Shown: piece by piece, positions 23,001 to 33,757 of the stretch
Layout: every line of letters starts with the position of its first letter
Position numbering within the stretch: the stretch's first letter is position 1
Source: Martensiomyces pterosporus
Taxonomy: Eukaryota; Kickxellomycota; Kickxellomycetes; Kickxellales; Kickxellaceae
Assembly (NCBI GenBank): GCA_025201845.1
Contig: MU603929.1
Coordinates: 63,981-127,980 of the forward strand
Direction: 5' to 3'
DNA length: 64,000 bases
The notes under the pieces: generated by a model
Databases searched by the model: none
Seen by the model: the letters and a program-made list of their open reading frames with translations, nothing else
Told to the model about the DNA's origin: nothing
Made by a program: the position numbers and the translations under genes

Positions 23001-24824
23001 GCACTGATGCCAGCAGGCTTGCTCTCTTCGGCATCGTCCCCAGCTGGTGGTGCTGGTGCTGGTGCTGGTGCTGCAGGGCGTGGCCGTGGTGGCGGCTTAG
23101 CAGCAGCAGGTCTAGGTCTCCCGCCTGCCGCTGCCGATGGGGCAGCCCTAGGAATGGGTTTCGGTGCAGCCTTTGCCTTTACAGTCGCCTTCTCCGCATA
23201 CTCGGTGACCTTATCGAGCTTAATCTTGTCGACGCCCTCAATAAATGGCTCAAGCACCTTTGCTGTAACGAGCTTGGAGAGCGTTCCCATACACTCGGCA
23301 GCGGCCTCGCGCACGCCAGCGTCGCCATCGTCCAGCCCAGCCTTCAGCTGATCCGCGTACCGCTTAATATCGCCCTTGCCCGGCTTCGTCGGGACCTGCG
23401 ACAAGCACCGCCTTAAAAGGTGAGACGCCTCAGCGCGCACCTGCGGGTTCTTGTGCATGGCGCCAGTGAAGTAATGGTCTCCGATCGCCGTAAGCTCCAT
23501 CTTGAGCGCCACAAAATAGAAATCCATGGTTTGCCGAATAGCATCAACAACAGTCTGCTTGCGCTCCTTGGACTTTTCCACCAGCGCGGGCATTGTCCCC
23601 TGCGCATAGGGCGCAAACGCTGTACGCAGCCCCGACGCAAACAGGCCTAGGCACTGGATAGCCAGCGTGGCAACAATGATATTTGTATCTGCGATTTTCC
23701 TGGCAAGCTCTTGGATAATGTCGCCAGTGGCTGAACTCAGCTGCAGGCGAATAGACTTTTTCAGCGTTCCATGCAGCTCCTCGATGACCTCCTTGCGCTC
23801 CTTCCACTTCTTCGACGCAACGAGGGAGTAGAAATCCTCTGGCAGGTTCTTCATAATGTCCACGGGGTCAGCAATGTCCCATGGATCGATTCCTGGCTGC
23901 TCCTCTGCCTCCTCAGCGCCATCCACGTCATCGCTAGCACCAGCGCCTCCTGTAGCAGGCGGCGCCTCCTCGGCTGCCTCCTGCTGCGACCGCAGCAGCC
24001 TCGCTTGCTTTGGCGGCGGGTCGTTAGCAACTTTGGCAAACTGCGCCTCGAGCTCCTTCAGCAGAACCGGCGGCAGGTCCTGCAGCGACGGCATCAGCGC
24101 CTGCCCCATCCATCTATACAGCTCGACGGCCAGGTGCTGCGTCTCCGTGCGTACTGTGTTGTCCCTGTGCCCGAACGGCTTTGCCATGGCCTTCAGCAGC
24201 GGCTTCAGCGCAATATGCTTGATGCCATACGCATGCACAATATCCCTCACGGCGACCACAGAGGCAGCCACTGCTTTGGGCTGCTTGGCATCGAAACCCT
24301 CCAGCACCCCAGTAACCACGGGTCCCGGGGTGTCCACCTCGCTGAGCAGCAAAAGAAGCTCCAGGCTCTGTGTGCGCGTTCCGGCTCTAGTCGACGACAG
24401 ACACTTGGCCACGACGCCAGAGACAATCTCCTCGCGGCGCCGCGTAGGGCTGGGTGCGTTATCGACAAAGGCTATGGCTGTGCTGACTCCGGCCTCCTGT
24501 GCAGCCATGTTGGTGTCCAACACCATTTTGGCCAGGTAGCTCTCGTACACATTGAACTTTGCTGCCTGGCTGTCCGGGTCGAGCTGCTTGAGCTCTGCGG
24601 TCAGTTCGTTGTAGGCACCCATGCGGACCTTCCAGACCTACAGTCGCATTAGCACAAAGGAGTGGCGCGTGAGCCGGGATTTAGCTGCACCTGCACAGCG
24701 CCTCTTGCATTTCATGCATATATGGCGGAGAGACTGTGCCAGATTGCCTTGAATTTCGGCTTACCTTGTGTGTGAGGCGCTGCTCAAGCGGCAGGGCCGA
24801 GTAATCCTCTGCGTCGTCGGCCAT
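17051..24824 (-). CDS. XMAP215/Dis1-family multi-TOG microtubule polymerase, two exons
   Basis: About 2548 residues. Exon 1 (24824-24765) encodes 20 residues ending LPLEQRLTHK; exon 2 resumes at 24637 with VWKVRMGAYNEL, rebuilding the canonical first TOG helix. HEAT-type TOG domains open near residues 1-225, 290-510, 680-920, 980-1220 and 1370-1640, each with a W-K-x-R/E-R signature (for example KKWKERKEV and SNWKERKAAM). A Pro/Ala-rich linker lies between TOG2 and TOG3. A Ser/Gly/Arg-rich basic stretch and a helical C-terminal domain precede a Q-rich tail. These proteins bind tubulin, track plus ends and speed microtubule growth at spindle poles and kinetochores. Five TOG domains match animal chTOG and Dictyostelium proteins, not the two-TOG Stu2/Alp14 of ascomycetes. 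Domain borders are approximate. Confidence 0.93.
24638..24764 (-). other. Spliceosomal intron in the TOG-protein gene
   Basis: 127-bp phase-0 intron: donor GTAAGC directly after the lysine codon at 24765, branch-like GCTAATG about 18 nt before the acceptor, acceptor CTGTAG ending at 24638. Joining the flanks produces the family-conserved N-terminus. Confidence 0.88.
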
Positions 24825-25655
24825 TATCTGTCAGGAAGAGGAACAAGGGCTGCTTTGCTTGGTGAAAAATTTTGCAGTGCTCAGAGTACCAGTAGCCAGA
24901 GAGCTGAAGCAATAATAAGAAAAGCGGTGTTTTTGGCGAAATGCACTCCTCTTCGTTTGGCGCAGGAGCGAAGCGGATTAGTATGAGAAAACCAATAATA
25001 GTAGCATCAATGTGCAATACAGACAGGGCAAGCAAGAGGGAAAGAATGTGCGTCTCAGAACCCTCCTCCCCCTGAAAGCAGCAGGGCCAGCCTTATATCG
25101 TAAACACACCCGCTGCGGCTCGCACAAACACCAGCAAACAAAAACAGCAGCCAGGAGCCGGCTTGGAGGAGCCGAGCTGGGGGAGAGGCAAAAATAGGGT
25201 GTGAGAGTCTGGGAGACACTCTGTGAAGTCACGCCCGCCCCCCTTTTTGGCAATGCCTCCCTCGACGCATGGCTGAGCAAAATAGACTTGGGCGTAGAAA
25301 GAAGGAGCGGCCGGAGTATCTTTGCAGCAGCACTCGCCTGCTTTTTTTCAAGCTCAGGCGGCAGCGGCAGCGACGGGGGATATCATGCGTTTCTGCCTCT
25401 GCCGCTTCTGCGCTTTTTTTCCTCCTTCTGCGTCCGTCTGCTCGCCCTCATTTTTATTTATTCGTGTACCTAGTTTTGGCTTGGCACCAGACACCCCGCT
25501 TTCTCGTTCTCTGGCGACAGGCCCTGCCCGCCTCCTACCCAACACCCCCATTATTCGCCAAGAAACAAACGCTGAGCGGCTGGGCGGAGCAAGCTAGCAG
25601 CAGTAGCACACTACCGGGAGCAGAAAGCCGCATTTTTCTGCCTGAACAAGCAACA
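24825..25655. other. Divergent promoter region between TOG-protein and DBF2-like genes
   Basis: 831 bp with no supported gene. The kinase frame is open from 25269 upstream of its likely ATG, but the encoded residues are low-complexity and unlike any kinase N-terminus, so it is treated as leader. Confidence 0.5.
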
Positions 25656-27620
25656 ATGGCTGAACAAGCAGCCAATGACTCGTCTGCCGAGCGGCCCTGG
25701 CTGGCCTACGCCGAGCCCGACGGCATGATGCACACATTCGAGACTTTTGGGCGGAGCATCTCCTTGCACGCCGCCACGACGCAGCTGCCGCCCTCCACAT
25801 ACTTTTCTGCCTACCAGAACGCTAGCGCTCTGAGCGACGCCTACTACGAGGAGCAGGAGCAGGAGCAGCAAGCAGGAGCAAACGCCATGCTCAACACCAG
25901 CGAGCCCATGCTCTACGGCGCCAACCGTGCGGAGGGAGTGGGCAGCCGCCCAATAAGCGCATTTGGCTCCAGCCACAGCGGGCTAAGCTTCTACGACAGC
26001 AACAGAAGCACCAACAGCAACGAGGTAGAGGGCGGCTCGCTAACCCAGCGCAGCGCGTTCCTCAGCACCGTGGACCCGGCAACACGGCGCAAAATCGAGG
26101 TGGCCCAGGTGTATTTCCTCGAGTACTACGTCGACCACCTGGCCTACATTGCCAACCGGCGCCACAGGCTGCGCGACTTCAAACGCGCTCTGCTCAGCGT
26201 GCCCACGTCGTCGCAGGAAGTGCAGGTGTCCTGGGACAACCACAAGACCAACGAAACCAACATTCTGCGGCGCCGACGAAACCGCACGCGCGAGCACGAG
26301 TTTGACGTCCTGGCCCAAATCGGCCAGGGAGGCTTTGGCCAGGTGTTTCTGGCGCGAAAGCGGGACACGGGCGAGGTGTGTGCGCTGAAGAAGATGGAGA
26401 AGCAGCTGCTGGTGAGGCTGAACGAGGTGCAGCACATCTTGACTGAGCGGGACATCCTTAGGACGTCGCAGTCGCCCTGGCTGGTGAAGCTCCTGTACTC
26501 GTTTCAGGACCCGCAGTATCTATACCTGGCCATGGAGTTTGTGCCTGGCGGGGACATCCGCTCGCTGCTGATCCAGAACGAGATTCTGCGGCACCCGGTC
26601 GCTCGCTTCTACATCGCCGAGTCTATTGCTGCGGTGTCGGCTCTGCACTCCTTTGGGTACTTCCACCGCGACCTCAAGCCGGAAAACTTCCTCGTGGATG
26701 CCACTGGCCACGTCAAGCTGACCGACTTTGGGCTCTCCTACGGCCACCTCAGCCGGCACACGCTGGAGGCCATGCGCGAAAAGCTGGACCGAGTCAAGGA
26801 CCAGGAGCTGGTGCAGCACACGTCGAGCGAGAAACGCAGCTTCTCCAAGATGTCGGCCATTGCCAGGCTCAAGCAAGAGTCCTCGCGCGCCTTCTCCATC
26901 GTCGGGTCGCCCGACTACATGGCGCCCGAGATCCTCTACACCTCGCTGGCGCTGGACCGGCGCAAGGAAAAGGGGAGTGGCGATGGGAACACGAGCGACA
27001 CGAGCAGCGTGGACAACGATGGCATGGGCAGGAGAGGCAGCAGGAGGATGAGCGAGTACACGGATGACTCGTACGACCCGCTCTCGGGAGCCCACCTCGG
27101 GTACGACTTCCGTGTCGACTACTGGTCGCTTGGGTGCATCATGTTTGAGTTCTACGCCAGCTACGCGCCGTTCGCGGGGCCCACCCCGGATGACGTGTGG
27201 CGAAACGTGTATCACTGGAACGACGTGCTCAGGAGGCCGGACTTTGCAACGCAGGAGGCAGAGGAGAACCTGCCGCCCGAGGCGTGGGACCTCATTACGT
27301 CGCTCGTGTGCCACAGAGATATACGGCAGTGCTCCGTCAGCGAGCTGGCGAAGCACCCGTACTTCCGCGGCATGGACATGTCCAACTTGAGGGAAACGCT
27401 GATACCGCCGTTTATCCCCGAGCTGCAGTCTGATGTGGACAACACGCACTTTGATGACTTTTCGGATCCGGCAGCCATGGTGCACTACAGAGACGTCAAC
27501 AACAAGTGGAAGGAGCTGGGGCACATTGCTGGGCCGCAGGCGGCGGCAGCAGCAGCAGTGGATCCCGCAGCATTTGTTGGCTTTACGTACAAGCACAACC
27601 GCCAGCACCGCTTCATATAG
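25656..27620 (+). CDS. DBF2: NDR/LATS-family AGC kinase, Dbf2/Sid2-like
   Basis: 654-residue serine/threonine kinase. An N-terminal disordered segment leads to the Mob1-binding helical region (VYFLEYYVDHLAYIANRR), then the kinase domain from Phe216: GQGGFGQV loop, Lys245, HRDLKPEN with Asp339, DFG at 357-359, then the long basic insert typical of NDR kinases, activation-loop AFSIVGSPDYMAPE, and a C-terminal hydrophobic motif FVGFTYKH carrying the expected regulatory Thr. Dbf2 (budding yeast) and Sid2 (fission yeast) with Mob1 drive mitotic exit and septation. An extra charged Ser/Gly insert follows APE (about residues 435-480). The start at 25656 is the ATG in a good context (AACAATGG); an upstream in-frame ATG at 25269 would add an implausible leader. 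Confidence 0.92.
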   Translation: MAEQAANDSSAERPWLAYAEPDGMMHTFETFGRSISLHAATTQLPPSTYFSAYQNASALSDAYYEEQEQEQQAGANAMLNTSEPMLYGANRAEGVGSRPISAFGSSHSGLSFYDSNRSTNSNEVEGGSLTQRSAFLSTVDPATRRKIEVAQVYFLEYYVDHLAYIANRRHRLRDFKRALLSVPTSSQEVQVSWDNHKTNETNILRRRRNRTREHEFDVLAQIGQGGFGQVFLARKRDTGEVCALKKMEKQLLVRLNEVQHILTERDILRTSQSPWLVKLLYSFQDPQYLYLAMEFVPGGDIRSLLIQNEILRHPVARFYIAESIAAVSALHSFGYFHRDLKPENFLVDATGHVKLTDFGLSYGHLSRHTLEAMREKLDRVKDQELVQHTSSEKRSFSKMSAIARLKQESSRAFSIVGSPDYMAPEILYTSLALDRRKEKGSGDGNTSDTSSVDNDGMGRRGSRRMSEYTDDSYDPLSGAHLGYDFRVDYWSLGCIMFEFYASYAPFAGPTPDDVWRNVYHWNDVLRRPDFATQEAEENLPPEAWDLITSLVCHRDIRQCSVSELAKHPYFRGMDMSNLRETLIPPFIPELQSDVDNTHFDDFSDPAAMVHYRDVNNKWKELGHIAGPQAAAAAAVDPAAFVGFTYKHNRQHRFI

Positions 27621-27843
27621 GCTCGGCAGCCCATTCACACATATAGATACACGCACACATCCCCCTTCTAGCTTCTATCCACCATCGTTGCTTCATGTAG
27701 TTTATCCCTATCACTTAGTACCCACCCCACCTCGTTTTCTATCATTTTGCGACTTTTGCCCGCATTTCCAAATACACAGCACGCTCGCCTCGCACATGCG
27801 AAGCGCGCGGAAGCAGCAGACAGATGTGCGTTCTATTATCTTT

Positions 27844-30444
27844 TTACGGGCCGCTGGCGCAAATGTCTAGCGGAGGATCGGATGTGCCCCATGTGGCGAT
27901 CGAGATGTAGGTGACGTAGACCAGGGCCACAAGCCCCACGGCAATCAGAGCGCCGTCCTTGGCACACGTCCACCTGGACCTGGCCACAGCCTTGAGGTGC
28001 ATGCTCGCCGGGTAGATAAAGCTCAGCGGCACGAGACAGAAGGACCCAACGAGCGACACGACGTTGTCCAGCTGGTCAGCGCCAAATATAGCAATCAGGG
28101 CGATGAGCATAACAGTTAGCGTGCGGAACAGGTTCTTCTGCCACTTGATGCTCTTGTGTTCTCTGCCCGACCTTGTGAACGCCATTGCCTCGACGATCTT
28201 GACTGCAGGGAACAGCTGCAGAGGCATGGAGAACAGGATGGCCACCGAGTAGAAAAGCTGCACCAGAATTGTCCACGACGACTCGTTGGGCAGGTTCAGC
28301 AGCACGACGGCCTCGACGCGGTCTCCAAACGTCAAGTACGACAGCGAGCCGACGCAGAGGAACAGCGCAAGACACAGAGTGATTGCAAGCGTAAGCACCT
28401 TGCCAAAGTCTCTCTTCTCCTTCAGGCTGTCCAGGATAGGGATGACCAGCGTTACTCCCTCGAACGAGTACACGGCTGTGCCGACTAGCAGGGGGAAGCG
28501 CAGCGGGTTGTAGTTCACAAACGGCGCAGGCCCCCTCGACGCAATCGACCACGTGTCGAATCCAAGCAGGTACGCAAGGCTGGTGATGATCAGTGCGTTG
28601 GCAACAAGCGCGACGGGAGCAAAGTACCGGATCTGTCGAATCAGCGCCAGTGGGATGAGCACGAGCAGCTGGATGAGCACCCAAAAGTCGGTCGGCAGGT
28701 TCATCTGGCACCCGGTCAGCGTGTTGAAGACGTTGCGCCAGTTCTGCGCAACGAATATCGTGTATGCACAGCAGCCGCCAATCTGAGCCAGCACAATGGA
28801 GCCAGTCACCGCGTACTGCATCCACCGGCCATACAGCCTCAGCCCAATGTCGCTGTAGCTGCCGCCCACCTTCAGATACACCTCGGCTAGCAGCAGGATG
28901 CAGTGCCAGGCGTACCAGGCGACAGCCACCATCATCACGCACGACGTGAGCAGTCCGCCGTTGTAAAAGGCTCGCGGAAGCACCAAGACACCAGTCCCCA
29001 CAAACGCCTTGATGATAAGGAAGAACGCCTTTCTGTTCGACGCCGTTGCGTGCAGGGAGCTCGCTGAGCGTCTGAGCGGCGTTCTTTCGTCGGCAGGGCC
29101 TTCATCCCTGTCCCCGTCTGTGCTACCCGCATCAGCTGCCGCTGCCGCCGCCTGCTGCCCTTGCTGCTCGTCCTGGTGCTGGATGCTCTCAAAGAACTCC
29201 TCGTCTTCGTCGCTCAGATAGTTCCCGCCAGCAAAGTGGCCGTACAGCGCGATAAAGTCAACAAAGCTGTCGGCCATGAACCCAGGATACTGCCTGCCCT
29301 CGCGCACCGCACGCTCCTGCACAAACTGCCTGCGAAACCCGCCAGGCGCGTTGATCTGGCCGTGAGTGAACCCAAGGCCCCACTCCGAGTCCGAGTCCCA
29401 GCCCGAAAACGACCGCCTCCGACCGCCACCTCTTCCTCCTCCTCCCATCACCATGCTCAGCGCAGCCGAGTTTCGCCTGTCACTGGCAGCGCTGTCCGGG
29501 CCGGGGAGCCCCACGACCATGGCTGCCTTTGCAGTATCGCAGCCGACACTATGTGCAGCCATCAGCGACGCCTGGTCGTTTTTCCCCTGCCAGCGGTATA
29601 TCTGGTGTGTGATGTCCCCTGATGGCAGCGTCAGCGGGTCAACAGTTTCATCGTGGGCGGAGGGATCGCCCGGCATCACCAGGGAATTTGAGTCGTAATC
29701 TTCGTTATCGTCTCCAGCATATCCGCCATCATCCGCCATCACTCCGATGGACTGGCGGTGCTGAATTCCTGCGAGCGCAGGGGCCACGCTATTGAACGAG
29801 CGCGACAGCAAGCCGTGGTTGTCGCCATTGGCATCGCTCTCGCCAATGCTGCCGTCATGCCCAAGTCCGCTGGCGGGTCGCGTGACGAGGTGCCTCTTCA
29901 GCCTCCTTGCGACCTCCGAGCGCTCCAGCACGCGGCGCTGTTTGTATGACGAGGTCGTGGTAGAGTCGCTGTCCTCTGCATTATCCTTTGCCGGCAGCCA
30001 CCCGGAGCGCTGCTGCTGCTGCTGCTGCTGCTGCGTTTGCTGTCTGCTTCCGGAAAGCGGGGATGCTGAACGGGCGTGGCGAGGCAGCTCATTGCCCTGA
30101 ATTGAAAGCCCGGTCGCCCGTGCCAGGCTACTGCCACCACTGGCAGTAGTGCTGCCGATGCTCTTTCTGCTGTTGAAGCTGAGGGCGCCGGCGTCTCCAG
30201 GTGGTGCTAGCAAGGCTGCCCCTGTCTGAGATGCACTGGTGCATGAAGGGCTGCTGTTCTGCATATGCATGTGCTGCCGTCCTCTCAGCTGGAGACCGCC
30301 ACTACCTTCTTGGATGGCCAGGGGCGAAGAAGGCGCTGCAGCACTGGCGGCTTGCTGAGGCACCAGCGGCCGCTTTGCGTTCTGGGGAAGCTTGGGGGTT
30401 GACTGCGGTTGCTGAGCAGGCGGTTTATTATCATGTTCAGACAT
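27844..30444 (-). CDS. Avt3/Avt4-like vacuolar amino-acid transporter (AAAP family)
   Basis: 866 residues. The first about 460 are hydrophilic and disordered, with a Q-rich run, basic patches and, just before the membrane domain, a conserved segment containing FIALYGHFAGG and an acidic SDEDEEF, as in fungal Avt3/Avt4. From about residue 470 (KAFFLIIKAFVGTGVLVLP) there are about 11 membrane helices of the amino acid/auxin permease family. Yeast Avt3/4 export neutral amino acids from the vacuole; the same job and location are likely here. The start at 30444 is the first ATG (MSEHDNK). The gene converges on the DBF2-like gene with 223 bp between stops and diverges from an unknown polyQ protein. 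Confidence 0.9.
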   Translation of the reverse strand: MSEHDNKPPAQQPQSTPKLPQNAKRPLVPQQAASAAAPSSPLAIQEGSGGLQLRGRQHMHMQNSSPSCTSASQTGAALLAPPGDAGALSFNSRKSIGSTTASGGSSLARATGLSIQGNELPRHARSASPLSGSRQQTQQQQQQQQRSGWLPAKDNAEDSDSTTTSSYKQRRVLERSEVARRLKRHLVTRPASGLGHDGSIGESDANGDNHGLLSRSFNSVAPALAGIQHRQSIGVMADDGGYAGDDNEDYDSNSLVMPGDPSAHDETVDPLTLPSGDITHQIYRWQGKNDQASLMAAHSVGCDTAKAAMVVGLPGPDSAASDRRNSAALSMVMGGGGRGGGRRRSFSGWDSDSEWGLGFTHGQINAPGGFRRQFVQERAVREGRQYPGFMADSFVDFIALYGHFAGGNYLSDEDEEFFESIQHQDEQQGQQAAAAAADAGSTDGDRDEGPADERTPLRRSASSLHATASNRKAFFLIIKAFVGTGVLVLPRAFYNGGLLTSCVMMVAVAWYAWHCILLLAEVYLKVGGSYSDIGLRLYGRWMQYAVTGSIVLAQIGGCCAYTIFVAQNWRNVFNTLTGCQMNLPTDFWVLIQLLVLIPLALIRQIRYFAPVALVANALIITSLAYLLGFDTWSIASRGPAPFVNYNPLRFPLLVGTAVYSFEGVTLVIPILDSLKEKRDFGKVLTLAITLCLALFLCVGSLSYLTFGDRVEAVVLLNLPNESSWTILVQLFYSVAILFSMPLQLFPAVKIVEAMAFTRSGREHKSIKWQKNLFRTLTVMLIALIAIFGADQLDNVVSLVGSFCLVPLSFIYPASMHLKAVARSRWTCAKDGALIAVGLVALVYVTYISIATWGTSDPPLDICASGP

Positions 30445-31540
30445 AGCACCCTGTGGGGGGGGGAAAGTAGGCGCAGTAGGCGTGCTAAAAGTACAAGAGC
30501 TGTATGGATAGCAAAACTGTACGAGAGAGTAAGGAAAAAAAAGTCAGAGATAGGGAGAGAATAGTCGAGCAGAGGAGAAAGGCGCATGTATGAACTCGAT
30601 GGCCAGAGAGCGGCAGGGCGCTGCCTGTCTGCTCTCGCTCACACGCGTAGAACTTTCGCAACCACAGCAAACAAAAAAGCGCTGCCACCTGACCAGGGGA
30701 AGGCGCCTTCTATATATGGCAAGCGCACTCCCCCTTAACGCGGGCACGAGTGTGCAGCCATAGCGGTGGGTATGTGTGTGAGAAAAAAAAAAAGCTAGAG
30801 CGCGCTGCTTCGCGCATTTGAGGTAGAGCCGGAGTAGAGGAGAACTGTGGCTGTCAGGGGAATGGCACATCTATGGGCATGCACAGACTATCGGCACTCA
30901 TGTATGCACATTTAATTCCAGCACTGAAGGACGGCGGCAGGGGAAGGAGAGCCAGGAGGGCAAGCTGCGCATCCATTAATTCTTGGCGTCATATACTGGA
31001 GAAGGAAACGCACAGGCCTAGTGCTTTTACGCTATAATTGCACAGCGCGCAGCATATCGCCACAGGGCGTGGTGACGACATGCCCGCCGTATCTACGGGG
31101 GCAGCGAATTGCAGAGCGCGGGCTTATCTCTGCCAGATAAGATACCTGGCGGTATTATACGCACAAATGAATGAGGGCGGTGCAATCGCAGCCTTTTCTC
31201 TAAGAGGAAGTGCTGCGCACGTGCCGCGGCCCAGACACGCCGCTCCTTTCCAGCTGGGCACACTGCGCTACCGATCATGCAAATCGCATTGTTGGCCGCA
31301 AGGAGAGTGTTTCGGAGCAAAGAAACGGGGGCCATGAGCAGCACTGCCTGTTTGATTAAAAGATAGGAGCAGCGAGTATATAGAGAAGGCGTATGCGCTC
31401 TCTCCTTGCCCGCTATTCTTTTGCCCTTTCCCAAACAACACCTCTTTACTACCACCACTACTACCCTTTTTGCCAAGGTCTCATCCACTACACGCTGCTT
31501 TCTGTTCCGCTCTGCCTTTATTTTAGAACAATTATTTCTT
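30445..31540. other. Divergent intergenic region, AVT-like / polyQ protein
   Basis: About 1.1 kb with an A12 run at 30783-30794 and a long pyrimidine tract (31432-31520) just upstream of the plus-strand gene, typical of a fungal core promoter. No gene recognised. Confidence 0.5.
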
Positions 31541-31638
31541 ATGATGTTGGACGCCGAGGGCTCGTATTGGGACCTGTACGACGGTAGCAGCGACGACGAT
31601 TCCGCAGGCTACTTTCCCGCAGCCATATGCTTCGGGCA

Positions 31639-31669
<31 letters not shown>

Positions 31670-32344
31670 CAAATAGACGACTGCTGCTACCGAGACATGG
31701 TACAGCGCTTGCCGCCCACAGTGGATTTGAGCAACTCTTCTCGGGACAGCTACTGGTCGCGGTACATAAGCACTCGGACAACGGCGTCTGACCAGTGCAC
31801 GCCAAAGGAGCAGACAGAGCAGCACTGGTCCATAGGGGACAGCAAAGCAGACGCCGCATTGGCAGCAGACGTGCAGAGGCTGCTGCTGGTGCCGAACAGG
31901 CTGGCGGCGCTGCGCATAAGCAGCAACAGCAGACACGGCAGAGACACGACACCCGGAAGCGCCACGAGCTCAGAACCGCAGGTGATGCCATCAGAGGCCA
32001 CCTGCGAGGGGGAATGCCTCCAGCTGGTGAAGGTCGGAGAATTGATGATGGCAGCTGCTGTGCCAGCCAAAGCAGCTGAGCCAGATGGGGCAATCACAGC
32101 CGTCCCGCAGACAAAAGGGGAGGACAGTAATCACGCGGAGGGGCAGATGCAGCAAGCGAAGCAGAAGCAGGTCCAGGCGCATGTCGACAAGGCAGACAAT
32201 GGCGATGATGGCCCAGCGGATTCGCCATCTGGCCCAGGCTTCGGAGGCGGAGTAAACCCAATGGCCCTGATAACAAGGCTGAACTTCCTCAAGGACCAGA
32301 TGGACCAGGACGAGCGCCTGGTGCTCAGCACCGCCACTGTGTAG
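31541..32344 (+). CDS. Hypothetical polyQ protein
   Basis: Predicted 267 residues starting at MMLDAEGSYWDLYDG; the frame is open upstream but only from a low-complexity leader. An acidic N-terminus (DGSSDDD) is followed by a run of 12 Gln, a Tyr/Arg/Ser-rich part, a disordered middle and a C-terminus with NPMALITRLNFLKDQMDQ, a plausible amphipathic helix. No signal peptide, membrane helix or family motif is seen. The coherent ends and codon use suggest a real gene, but function is unknown. It lies between divergent AVT-like and convergent GATA genes. Confidence 0.6.
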
Positions 32345-32683
32345 GGGCTGTCTCCAGCACGCTGTTTGCTAGCAAATGCCGCATTGCCGAGCATGCAGTT
32401 TATGTATATATTGATGATACACTACTACCATGTCTGGAGGTGTTGCTTGAAAGAAAGAGGGAAAGACAGGGGGCTGGTGGTGTACGGGCTGGGGATTTCG
32501 AGAAAGAGAAGCACAGAAAGGAAAAGCATCTACAGAAGCGAGCAGAAGGAAATGAAATAAAAAGAGGGAGATTGGTTTTGAAAGTACAGTAATAGTGTCA
32601 CAGAATGGAGGTGGATGGATGAATAAACACATTGGCGTGGGTCTAGCGAGCTGCCCAATGAAGCAGTAGCAGCGCGCTGCCTC
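32345..32683. other. Convergent intergenic region (3' flanks)
   Basis: 339 bp between the stops of the polyQ protein and the GATA gene. AATAAA-type sequence occurs on the plus strand at 32554-32559 and 32621-32626; nothing else seen. Confidence 0.45.
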
Positions 32684-33757
32684 TCATTGCTTTCCCCCGT
32701 CGCCCAGGGACCGCAGCATGGCAGTGGAGAGGTCCAGCTGAGTTCTCAGTCTCTCGCACTCCCTCTGCAGCTCCTCGCGATACGCGCCCACGCGCTCGCT
32801 GCCGCCAAGCACGCCATATCCCCTGCCCTCAATGGCCTGTCGTTTGGCCAACGAAATCTCTGCGGTGGCCACAGTCGCCAAAGAGTCCAGCAGGGTGTCG
32901 TTTGATGACTGGCTAAAGCTCCGCTTCTTGGGCAGAGCGCTTTTGAGGAGGGGCTCCAGCGGGGGGCTCAGTTCGGCTGCCTTCATCAGCGACTCCAGGC
33001 CGAACAGCATGTGTCCACGCTCGCCACTGCCGCTCGCACGCCAAATGCCGCTGCTTTTGGTTGTCTTGCCCACGCCGTCGACGACATCCACCATGTCCTG
33101 GCCTCGGATGGCCACGCCAGCCAAGTGCCTGGCGCTGCTGGGGCCCACGGCAGAGGCAGGGAGCATCTGCGGCGACGAGGGAATAGACGACGACGACGAC
33201 CACCCGCCGTTGCTGGGCACCTGGTACGCGGGGATAAGCGCGGGCATCGGCAGCGCGCTTGCAGAGCGCTCTGGAGACTGGGCCAGGGGCATGGACAGGC
33301 TCCTGCCTACAAGGCACTCCTCGGCGACCTCCTTCGCACCCTCGTTCTTTTTTGTGGTGGTGGTGGTGGTGGTGCTGTTGTTTGTGCGGCGTCGACGGCG
33401 CTTAATCACGGTGCGCTTCATGGAGATGGGGCGGGCGACGTTGTGCAGCTTGAAATACAGACCGCACGCATTGCAGATCACATGACCCTCTGCGTCGCGG
33501 CGCCAGAGAGGTGTGTTGTCAACACCACAGTTGAAGCACACTGTGTGCTGCCCGCTGCTGCTGCTGCTGCTGCTGCTCGCGGCAGAGGGCTCGGATGTCT
33601 TGGACACCGTGGTTGCTGTGCTGCTCACTGCTATGGAGGAGAGCTGCTTTGTGTTTGTGGCACTGGAGTGTGAGCGCTGCAGCTGCGCCTGAGGTCTTGG
33701 CATGGAGGCCGAGGTGCTCGCCGCGGCAGCAGGCGTAGACAGTGTGAGAGACTGCAT
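32684..33757 (-). CDS. GATA-type zinc-finger transcription factor (single finger)
   Basis: 357 residues from ATG 33757; the frame is open further upstream but encodes a non-conserved hydrophobic leader. One type IVa GATA finger, C-x2-C-x17-C-x2-C with Cys at about 74, 77, 95 and 98 ([15 protein letters not shown]), followed by a basic [11 protein letters not shown] tail, would bind (A/T)GATA(A/G). A Thr run follows the finger. The C-terminal half carries [13 protein letters not shown], a [12 protein letters not shown] block and an [10 protein letters not shown] coiled-coil-like end, all closely matched in the neighbouring two-finger gene. The two genes are tandem on the minus strand, so they are probably duplicates. 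Target pathway (nitrogen, iron, light) cannot be assigned. Confidence 0.9.
   Translation of the reverse strand: MQSLTLSTPAAAASTSASMPRPQAQLQRSHSSATNTKQLSSIAVSSTATTVSKTSEPSAASSSSSSSSGQHTVCFNCGVDNTPLWRRDAEGHVICNACGLYFKLHNVARPISMKRTVIKRRRRRTNNSTTTTTTTKKNEGAKEVAEECLVGRSLSMPLAQSPERSASALPMPALIPAYQVPSNGGWSSSSSIPSSPQMLPASAVGPSSARHLAGVAIRGQDMVDVVDGVGKTTKSSGIWRASGSGERGHMLFGLESLMKAAELSPPLEPLLKSALPKKRSFSQSSNDTLLDSLATVATAEISLAKRQAIEGRGYGVLGGSERVGAYREELQRECERLRTQLDLSTAMLRSLGDGGKQ

Noticed and set aside
26520..27656. 378-codon minus-strand frame opposite the DBF2-like kinase
   Set aside because: Antisense shadow of conserved kinase subdomains.
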